From CAYWGR01 sp964458015 (lineage in GTDB: Bacteria > Planctomycetota > Planctomycetia > Pirellulales > Thermoguttaceae), in NCBI GenBank assembly GCA_964458015.1, contig CAYWGR010000151.1, forward strand, positions 1 to 14,426: DNA of 14,426 nt. Reading direction: 5' to 3'. Both the position numbers and the translations under genes were made by a program. The notes below the pieces were generated by a model. It was not told the origin of the DNA. It saw nothing but the letters and a program-made list of their open reading frames with translations, and made no database searches. Every line of letters starts with the position of its first letter. The stretch's first letter is position 1. This document shows positions 6,023 to 11,634 of this stretch, in pieces.

Positions 6023-7479
6023 TTAACCTCGGCGCAGTCGGGCGAATAGTTGTCGATACTCGCGATGTGGCGTTGGCTTTTTGGGCGACGTTGCGGCTGT
6101 CGGGATCGCCTGTCTAGTTGCCGGCTTCTCTTCGGGAGCAGGATAAGGCTCTGACACCGCAACAGGTGCGGAGGCGAGAGCCCAATCCGGTTCCAGAGCG
6201 GCAATCTCGGCCAAGGGCGTTTCGAAAGCGACGGATACGACCGGTTCCGCCTCTTCGACCTTTTTCTGCAACACCGAGGACCGCTCCTCGATTGGTTGGG
6301 GCGTCGGCAGGGCTAGACCGTAGCGATCGGCCACGACCTCTTCGTGTTCGAACGATTCCTCGAAGGGATGCGATGCCTGCTCGAAATTCAGCTCCACTTC
6401 ACATCCGATCGAGCCGGCCGGTTGAAAATCTTCGTCCACCTCGGCCAATAGTTGCTCGATGCGATGAATTTGTTGGTCCGGCTCGCCTTCGTGGGATTCA
6501 AGCTCCTCTTCTTCCGACGAGATCCGCAACGAAGGCTGCGAAGCCGTCATTTCCGGATCGCTCGACACAGATTCAGGCTCCGGTTCGAGCGATCCAAATT
6601 CAATCACGCCGCCGCCCGAGGGTTCGGCGCTCTTGGATTCGCCGGTCCAAGGCGTAGGCAACTGCTGGAGATCGCTCCACGCTTCGGCAACATGGGCGGG
6701 CTCGATGCGTTGCCGTCCGGCTACTTGGGCCAACAACAGAGCATGATCGCACAACTGGTTCATCAATCGCGGGACGCCGTTCGTGGCTTGAAAAACGCTA
6801 TCACACGATTCTTCCGGGAAAACCAGTTCACCCCGTCCGCCGGTCCTGTTGATTTGCGATTGGATGTACTCGCGGCTTTCGGTGCGGTTCAACGATTCCA
6901 AATAGCATCGGGCGGCCAATCGCTGGCTGAACGAATCGAGTTTCGGGCTCGCAAAGCGTTCCTCTAGAATCGGATTACCGGCCAAAACAAGTCTTACCAA
7001 CGGCTGATCGCCGCGCACCAAATTGGTCAGCAGGCGCAATTCCTCGATCAATCGCAACGGCAGCGTATGCGCTTCATCGACCAACAAAATAATGCCGCGC
7101 GTTTCGCTTTCGTCGGCCATCAAGTAATCGACCACGGCCAGACGCAGTTCACCTTCGTCCATGCCGCGATAGGGCTTGTTCAATTCATATAAAACCGCTT
7201 GAAACAATGCACGGCGCGAACTGAGGCGTCCGCTATGGAGCATGACTACGTGGAAGGAACCGCGAAATTGTTCGGCCAGAAGCAAACAGAGCAATGTCTT
7301 GCCTGTGCCTGAGGGACCGATGATGAGCCCGGCCCCTTCGCCGCGTTCGATGCAACGGACCAAGTTGGTACGTGCATTTTCAATCGCGGTGGCGGCAAAA
7401 TAGTGATCAATTCGTGGAACCGAAACGAACGGTCGTTTATTCGGTCNNNNNNNNNNGGTCCGAAGCAGCCGTCGTACAT
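6023..7479 (-). CDS. ExeA/XrtA-associated-type AAA ATPase, interrupted by an assembly gap
   Basis: An ATPase of the ExeA/GspA-like group linked to exopolysaccharide and PEP-CTERM loci. With the gap closed (see 7447-7456) it has 480 residues and starts MYDGCFG, then PNKRPFVSVPRIDHYF, as in family members. Walker A GPSGTGKT lies at about 50-57 and Walker B IILLVDEAH with Asp130-Glu131. Sensor 1 is LVLAGN (Asn164) and a C-terminal sensor segment is GVPRLMNQLCDHALL (about 230-244). After about residue 270 comes a long acidic, low-complexity linker, then a short basic end, EYRQLFARLRRG. Taken literally, the ten N plus duplicated flank shift the frame between the ATG (7479) and the core. An annotation pipeline would start it at a TTG at 7363 and lose 34 residues. 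It probably couples ATP hydrolysis to polysaccharide export control. Confidence 0.85.
7447..7456. other. Assembly gap (ten N), probably artificial
   Basis: The bases before the gap end GGTC (7443-7446) and those after begin GGTC (7457-7460). Merging the two flanks on this 4-base overlap, which removes 14 bases, puts the ATG at 7479 in frame with the AAA ATPase core and gives the N-terminus MYDGCFGPNKRPF. This spacing, FG then three residues then RPF, fits the family. The gap therefore looks like a scaffolder default inserted between contigs that actually touch. Confidence 0.8.
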
Positions 7480-7504
7480 CGCCTAATCGTCCTGGATTAC
7501 CTGT

Positions 7505-7528
7505 CCGGGCTAGATAATCTCGGCCCGG
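7505..7528. promoter_or_regulatory. Dyad in the 5' region of the AAA ATPase gene
   Basis: Outer arms CCGGGC and GCCCGG enclose an inner dyad AGAT-A-ATCT. It lies about 26-50 bases upstream of the ATPase ATG, in the 208-bp gap after the Wzz-like gene. The T-run is on the wrong side for a terminator serving the minus-strand genes. A protein-binding site or an RNA processing hairpin is possible; evidence is weak. Confidence 0.25.
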
Positions 7529-7687
7529 AAAAAACTATACCCCACTCCATCCATTCGGCATCGGCCAGCTTAATGGATAAGTAGTTTCCTCGGCAGAAAG
7601 TTTGGGCCGGGTAGGTAAGAAGGGACGCCACGAATATGGCAAAAAGAGGCGATTTACAGCGATTCCGCAGGATATTTCGGCGGGCGA

Positions 7688-8866
7688 CTAGATCCCGAGG
7701 GTTCCCCAAAGCACTACGGCCGGACATGCCGCCATCAACAGCAAGCCAATGGCCATCAATGCCTGACGGTCGCGCATTTGCCGACGGCTGAGCTTAACGG
7801 GGTCGGCAATGGGATCTTCTGCCGGCATCGCACCAATGACGGTCATGTGGGCGTCTGCCTGCACTTGGGCCGCATTGGCTGCAACCGGCTCGATGGTGAT
7901 GCCGGTCGAGATTGAGCCAACGCCGAAGGCCATCAGGACACCGGCCACGAGCGTGGTCCAGAGCAACTGCCGTCGGTCACTGGGCTGCATGGGGGTGATT
8001 CTTTCGGCCTTTGCATCGACGACCGCATATTGCGGGGCAACTTGGTGGTCTTGAAGAGCATGCGCAGCCGTTTCGGCCGCGGCAAGCGATTTGCGAGCTT
8101 TTTCCACGGCGGCAGTCAGCGCCAAGATTTTTTCGTGATCCTGTTTTGTGCGGGCATTGTCGGCCGGCGTTGTTTCTGCGGTTTGCGGGCTTATGTTATC
8201 CGCAGGCTTTTCATTCGACTGTATCTTTTGCGGGATGGCGGCCATTTGGCCTTTGAGATCGTTGATTTGCGAGGTGAGATCAACGACGGAAGGATGCAAC
8301 GGGGTACGATCCAAGAGCAATTTTTCGCGACGCTGTTCCAATTCCGAAAGCTGAAGATCCAAATCGATCCATCGTGGATTATCCGCCATTGCCGGCGTTT
8401 GGGCGCGAGGTTTTTCATCGCGGGCTTTTACGGCTTTCTTGGCCATCCTCTGCTGAAACTGTTGAAACTCGGATTCGCTTCGGATCAGATCTTGCTTGGC
8501 CGATTCAACGATCGTTCGAGCCTTTCGTAGTTTCCATTCCGCCCGCTGGTTCGATTCCCGGAGTCGATCCACGACATAACAGTTGGCCATTGCATCGACC
8601 GCTTCCTTGGCATAATCGGGATCCGGATCGGTGTAGGTTATCGGGATGCGGAACTGTTCGGTCAGCGTTTTGTCGGAAGGTTCGACCACGAAGGCCGTAG
8701 CGGAATAGATAGGCCGGCCTTGGGATGCAACTTCCTTTGTGCCGCCCCAGTAGTAGATCAAACTGGCTGTTGCGGCAAAAGCCAGCAGACAAGGCAACAG
8801 CGGGGTATGCCGGGTCGATCTCGGCCGAACGATTTTCGATGTGTAATTCCACGACCAAGCCATCAT
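7688..8866 (-). CDS. GumC/Wzz-like polysaccharide chain-length (co-polymerase) protein
   Basis: A 392-residue inner-membrane protein of the polysaccharide co-polymerase type. TM1 spans about 22-40, followed by a periplasmic region with IYSATAFVVEPSD and ITYTDPDPDYAKEAVDAM. A long coiled coil (about 103-145 and 165-275) is interrupted by a Lys/Pro/Gln-rich linker. The motif LLLDRTPLHPSVVDLTSQINDL around 183-205 is characteristic of GumC-like proteins. ITPMQPSDRRQ precedes TM2 (about 300-323) in the usual Pro-rich manner. A third TM (about 369-390) forms the C-terminus. No kinase domain is fused; the ATPases are separate genes downstream. The start at 8866 is preceded by GGGGA. The open frame extends to 8953, but those residues are Arg-rich and unlike a membrane leader. 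It is the first gene of the trio and probably sets polymer length. Confidence 0.83.
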   Translation of the reverse strand: MMAWSWNYTSKIVRPRSTRHTPLLPCLLAFAATASLIYYWGGTKEVASQGRPIYSATAFVVEPSDKTLTEQFRIPITYTDPDPDYAKEAVDAMANCYVVDRLRESNQRAEWKLRKARTIVESAKQDLIRSESEFQQFQQRMAKKAVKARDEKPRAQTPAMADNPRWIDLDLQLSELEQRREKLLLDRTPLHPSVVDLTSQINDLKGQMAAIPQKIQSNEKPADNISPQTAETTPADNARTKQDHEKILALTAAVEKARKSLAAAETAAHALQDHQVAPQYAVVDAKAERITPMQPSDRRQLLWTTLVAGVLMAFGVGSISTGITIEPVAANAAQVQADAHMTVIGAMPAEDPIADPVKLSRRQMRDRQALMAIGLLLMAACPAVVLWGTLGI

Positions 8867-9051
8867 GCGATCCCCGGTGGGCCGACCATGCTCCTTAGCT
8901 CGACTTCGTCTTAGGCGGGGCTCAAGCTTGAAACAATATGCCGCGACCCTCAAAGTACGGGTTGGGATGCTGATGGGGACAGTAATTTTTTATGGTCAAG
9001 TTGGATAAGCTGTGTTGTTTAGTTGCCATCGGTATGGCGATTTGGCGGTAG

Positions 9052-9070
9052 GGCCGCCGTACCGGCGGCC
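9052..9070. repeat. GC-rich palindrome, cluster C
   Basis: Identical to the element at 4224-4242: arms GGCCGCCG and CGGCGGCC, loop TAC. Flanking bases (GG before, GC TAAAC after) are also conserved. Confidence 0.9.
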
Positions 9071-9099
9071 GCTAAACTGCTGTGCAATCCAAACACATT

Positions 9100-9120
9100 C
9101 CGGGAGCTGTTAGCTCCCGG
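9100..9120. repeat. Unit hairpin 1, cluster C
   Basis: Perfect dyad with arms CCGGGAGCT and AGCTCCCGG and loop GTT, identical to the cluster B copy. Confidence 0.9.
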
Positions 9121-9154
9121 CTAAACTAAAACTGCTGTGCAATCCGGACACATT

Positions 9155-9175
9155 CCGGGAGTTGTTAGCTCCCGG
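9155..9175. repeat. Unit hairpin 2, cluster C
   Basis: Arms CCGGGAGTT and AGCTCCCGG with loop GTT. The single change leaves a G-T (G-U) pair, so the hairpin can still form as RNA or single-stranded DNA. Confidence 0.85.
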
Positions 9176-9234
9176 CTAAATTAGCTTATTAGGCCCTTGC
9201 CAGCCCCCTGATAATGGGCAAAGATGGATGTGCG

Positions 9235-9927
9235 ATGTTTCAGATCAAAATATGCGGTATTACGAGCCTTGAGGATGCAACGGCGGTGGCCCAAGCGGGG
9301 GCCGACGCCATCGGGCTGAATTTTTACGCCCGCAGCCCGCGTTATGTCAGCGTCGAGACTGCACAGCAAATCATCCAGGCGATTCCGAGTCAGATCATCA
9401 AGGTGGGGCTTTTTGTAAATACCCCGGCCGACGAAGCGGCTCGGATTTTTGACGCCCTGGCGTTGGATGTTATTCAGTTGCACGGCGACGAACCGCCGGA
9501 ATATCTGGCGGCCGTGGCCCCGAGGCCGATCATGCGGGCGTTTCGCCTGGGATCGGAGGGGCTTGCTCCTGTTTTGAGCTATCTCGCCCAGTGCAGTTTG
9601 CACCATTGCCGACCTGATTTTGTGCTGTTCGACGCCCTGAAATCGGGCACTTACGGCGGAACAGGCGAAAAAACCGACTGGGCGGCCGCACAAGCGTATT
9701 TACGCGAAAAAGGTATGCCGCCGTTGGTACTGGCAGGTGGTTTAACACCTGAAAACGTGGCTACGGCCATTCGGGCCATGCGGCCGGCGGCGGTGGATGT
9801 TTCGAGCGGGGTGGAATGGAGCCCCGGCCGGAAGGATCCGGCCGCCGTGGCGGGGTTTGTGGCCGCTGCCCGGGCGGCGTTTGCCGAGGATCCGCCCCCG
9901 CTTGCGGAACCAGAATCGAGTTCGTAA
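9235..9927 (+). CDS. trpF: Phosphoribosylanthranilate isomerase
   Basis: A 230-residue TrpF, the TIM-barrel enzyme converting N-(5'-phosphoribosyl)anthranilate to CdRP in tryptophan synthesis. Family motifs appear in order: FQIKICGIT with catalytic Cys7, DAIGLNFYARSPRYV (25-39), KVGLFVN (56-62), DVIQLHGDE (78-86), VLFDAL with catalytic Asp133, YGGTGEKTDW (140-149), LAGGLTPENV (166-175) for phosphate binding, and AVDVSSGVEWSPGRKD (186-201). The start at 9235 fits the family, which begins a few residues before KICG; an in-frame ATG at 9214 would add seven residues. The last 15 residues are a Pro/Glu/Ser tail beyond the fold. No other trp gene is next to it, so it is an isolated trpF. The upstream region is repeat cluster C. 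Confidence 0.96.
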   Translation: MFQIKICGITSLEDATAVAQAGADAIGLNFYARSPRYVSVETAQQIIQAIPSQIIKVGLFVNTPADEAARIFDALALDVIQLHGDEPPEYLAAVAPRPIMRAFRLGSEGLAPVLSYLAQCSLHHCRPDFVLFDALKSGTYGGTGEKTDWAAAQAYLREKGMPPLVLAGGLTPENVATAIRAMRPAAVDVSSGVEWSPGRKDPAAVAGFVAAARAAFAEDPPPLAEPESSS

Positions 9928-9962
9928 AATGGTGGCTTAGTCGTCGTGTGGGGGTCCATTCC

Positions 9963-9977
9963 TCACATGTAATGTGA
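9963..9977. promoter_or_regulatory. Short perfect dyad before tRNA-Ala
   Basis: Arms TCACAT and ATGTGA flank GTA, ending seven bases before the tRNA 5' end. It could be a binding site or a small hairpin in the precursor leader. Chance occurrence is possible. Confidence 0.25.
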
Positions 9978-9984
9978 ACCATTG

Positions 9985-10057
9985 GGGGCGGTAGCTCAGT
10001 TGGGAGAGCGCTGCGTTCGCAATGCAGAGGTCGGGAGTTCGACCCTCCTCCGCTCCA
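9985..10057 (+). tRNA. tRNA-Ala (anticodon CGC)
   Basis: A complete 73-base cloverleaf. The acceptor GGGGCGG pairs with CCGCTCC (one G-T), discriminator A. The D arm is AGCTCAGTTGGGAGAGC. The anticodon stem CTGCG/TGCAG closes loop TTCGCAA with anticodon CGC, reading GCG (Ala). The T arm GGGAG/CTCCT closes TTCGACC. Acceptor G3-T70 fits the alanine identity element. CCA is not encoded. It sits 57 bp after trpF and is followed by an intrinsic terminator. Confidence 0.97.
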
Positions 10058-10105
10058 CTGGTGTGTTATAGTTAGTTATTTGGATCCATTGCTTGAACCG
10101 AGATA

Positions 10106-10139
10106 GCGACCCCCAATCATGGAGGGTCGCGTTTTTTTT
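10106..10139 (+). terminator. Intrinsic terminator between tRNA-Ala and greA
   Basis: Stem arms GCGACCC (10106-10112) and GGGTCGC (10124-10130) with an 11-base loop, followed by G and eight T. It lies 48 bases after the tRNA and only 14 bases before the greA ATG, so it must either end the tRNA transcript or act inside the greA leader. Confidence 0.9.
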
Positions 10140-10153
10140 GTTGCAGGTCCATC

Positions 10154-10633
10154 ATGTCTGAACGCATTCCCATGACCCGAGTTGGGTTCGACAAGCTCAA
10201 AGCCGACCTCGAACATCTTCAGTCGGTTGAAATGCCGAAAATTCTCGAACGGCTGGCCACAGCCCGGGCGGAAGGTGATTTGAGCGAAAATGCCGAGTAT
10301 CACGGCGCGCGGGAAAGCCAGGGCATGATGCAAGCCCGGATCAATTTGCTGCAAGACAAGCTCTCGCGTGCCGTGTTGATGGACGCGATGCAGTTTCCGA
10401 AGGACGAAGTGGCTTTCGGCTCGACGGTCCGTGTGAAAGACCTCAACTTTGACGACGAGGAAGAGTTTACGCTTGTCGGCGCCGGCGAAGAGGATTACGA
10501 CACGGGTCGAATTCTTATCACAAGCCCTCTGGCCCAAGGTCTCGTCGGGAAAAAGGTAGGCGCTCAGGTCGAGATCGACGTTCCCCAAGGAAAACTCCGG
10601 TTCGAGATTCTTGAAATCCGGGTTGATGGGTAG
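10154..10633 (+). CDS. greA: Transcription elongation factor GreA
   Basis: A 159-residue GreA, the usual length. It binds the RNA polymerase secondary channel and stimulates cleavage of backtracked transcripts. The N-terminal antiparallel coiled coil (about 8-75) carries the tip EGDLSENAEYHGARE, with Asp42 and Glu45 as the acidic residues that reach the active site. The C-terminal FKBP-like domain has FGSTVRVKDL, EFTLVGAGEEDYDTGRILITSPLAQGLVGKKVG and FEILEI. A short AGG (six bases before the ATG) is the only ribosome-site signal. Only 14 bases separate the ATG from the terminator, leaving no room for a promoter between them, so greA transcription must pass through or start within that hairpin region. 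The adaptor gene follows after 49 bp. Confidence 0.97.
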   Translation: MSERIPMTRVGFDKLKADLEHLQSVEMPKILERLATARAEGDLSENAEYHGARESQGMMQARINLLQDKLSRAVLMDAMQFPKDEVAFGSTVRVKDLNFDDEEEFTLVGAGEEDYDTGRILITSPLAQGLVGKKVGAQVEIDVPQGKLRFEILEIRVDG

Positions 10634-10682
10634 CGTATATTCTTCAGGGTAGATCTCTTGCGTGAAGTTCAAGGGAACGATC

Positions 10683-11603
10683 ATGAAAAAAGCCTCTTGG
10701 CTTGCGATCCTGCTTCTGTCTGTCGGCATTGCCCCTTCACAAATCAATTCAGCCGAACCAACTACGCCAAGCAATCGTTCTGCAAAGGCCGCAGCCAACC
10801 GTTCTGCCAAGAAAGTCGTTGCTGAGGGAACGATTGAACCGGTTAATGTGGCGGATGTCTGCTCGCAACTGTCTGATAAAATCGTGAGCCTTGGCACCGA
10901 CTCTGGTGCCAAAAACAAGACAATTGATTACGGATCGGTAGTTGATGTCGGCACTGTTCTCGCTCAACTCGATAATGTTCCCTACACCATTCATGTAGAA
11001 CAAGAGCAAGCCGGTTGCCTGGTTGCGGAAGCGGAATTGGCCCAAGAAAAAATCAAGCAGGAACTGGCCGAAGTCCAGTGGAAACGTGCTGAAAGCCTGG
11101 TTGAAAAGGGAATGATCAAGGAGCCGGAATACATCGCAGCGAAGTATCAATTCAAGCTTTCCAAGGCATCCGTCGCCGCAGCAGAAGCCTCGCTCGCTAA
11201 GAAAAAAGCCGATTTGAAGGCGGCCCAGCTTAATCTCAGCTACACGACGCTTAAATCACCTATCAAAGGCGTCGTTATTGCCCGCCGTGCGAATGTCGGC
11301 CAATTGGCTAATGCCGGTCCCAATGTGCCTAGCCTCTTTTTAATCGCAGATATCTCAAAACTGGAAATATGGGCATCTGTGAACGAAGCAGATATCAGTC
11401 GAATTCATCTGCAACAGCCGGTACGATTCACAATTGCTGCCTTTCCTGGCAAGGTTTTTGAAGGCAATGTGAAGCAAATCCGGCAAAATGCCACGATGAT
11501 TGAGAATACGGTAGTCTATACCGTCGTGATTACGATATCCAACTCGGCCGGCACAGATAAACTGCTTCCTTACATGACGGCGCACGTCGAGTTCGCCGAA
11601 TAA
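10683..11603 (+). CDS. HlyD/MacA-like periplasmic adaptor (membrane fusion protein)
   Basis: A 306-residue periplasmic adaptor of the kind that links inner-membrane ABC or RND transporters to an outer-membrane channel. The signal peptide is MKKASWLAILLLSVGIAPSQ with a likely cut near SA-EP. Then comes VVAEGTIEPVNVADVCSQLS and DYGSVVDVGTVLAQLD (lipoyl-type half motif), an alpha-helical hairpin (about 105-180), and LSYTTLKSPIKGVVIARRANVGQ as the second lipoyl half (186-208). The beta-barrel part is LEIWASVNEADISRI and FPGKVFEGNVKQIR. The ATG at 10683 is chosen because AAGGGA lies six bases before it and the signal peptide then begins with Met-Lys-Lys. No permease or ATPase gene is adjacent in the window. 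The gene converges with the large minus-strand gene, ending 31 bp from it. Confidence 0.88.
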   Translation: MKKASWLAILLLSVGIAPSQINSAEPTTPSNRSAKAAANRSAKKVVAEGTIEPVNVADVCSQLSDKIVSLGTDSGAKNKTIDYGSVVDVGTVLAQLDNVPYTIHVEQEQAGCLVAEAELAQEKIKQELAEVQWKRAESLVEKGMIKEPEYIAAKYQFKLSKASVAAAEASLAKKKADLKAAQLNLSYTTLKSPIKGVVIARRANVGQLANAGPNVPSLFLIADISKLEIWASVNEADISRIHLQQPVRFTIAAFPGKVFEGNVKQIRQNATMIENTVVYTVVITISNSAGTDKLLPYMTAHVEFAE

Positions 11604-11634
11604 AACAACGCGACTGCGGCAACGTCGTCCCGTT

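Larger units (their letters stand above)
8994..9183 (+). repeat. Dispersed repeat cluster C
   Basis: This cluster fills most of the 368-bp gap between the divergent Wzz-like gene and trpF. Order: head module GGTCAAGTTGGATAAG (8994), variable spacer, the GC-rich palindrome (9052-9070), CCGCTAAAC, then two complete tandem units 55 bp apart, each with a GGGAG-type hairpin. The tail of A and B is absent. Orientation matches B, so the two clusters are direct repeats about 4.8 kb apart. Immediately upstream is GGGGACAGTAATTTTTTATG, resembling the GGGGACAG motif common around REP/RAYT-type elements. Confidence 0.85.

Noticed and set aside
6118..6967. Two plus-strand open frames (179 and 171 residues) over the AAA ATPase gene
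   Set aside because: They are antisense to the ATPase core and its acidic linker, and their Arg/Pro-rich composition is the mirror of Glu/Ser/Ala codons.
7505..7535. Intrinsic terminator near the AAA ATPase start
   Set aside because: For minus-strand transcription the T-run precedes the stem, and for the plus strand the stem is followed by A, so neither direction gives a terminator.
7497..7727. 76-residue minus-strand open frame between the Wzz-like gene and the ATPase
   Set aside because: It starts inside the Wzz-like gene in another frame, has no ribosome site and resembles no family I recognise. A short hydrophobic segment is not enough.
9181..9693. 170-residue minus-strand open frame
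   Set aside because: It is antisense to trpF, whose motifs are all present on the plus strand.
9984..9984. tRNA-Ala beginning one base earlier, in the run of five G
   Set aside because: Starting at 9984 breaks acceptor pairing with CCGCTCC, while starting at 9985 pairs all seven positions.
10076..10918. 280-residue minus-strand open frame
   Set aside because: It is antisense to greA and the start of the adaptor gene, and runs across the terminator. greA is unambiguous on the other strand.
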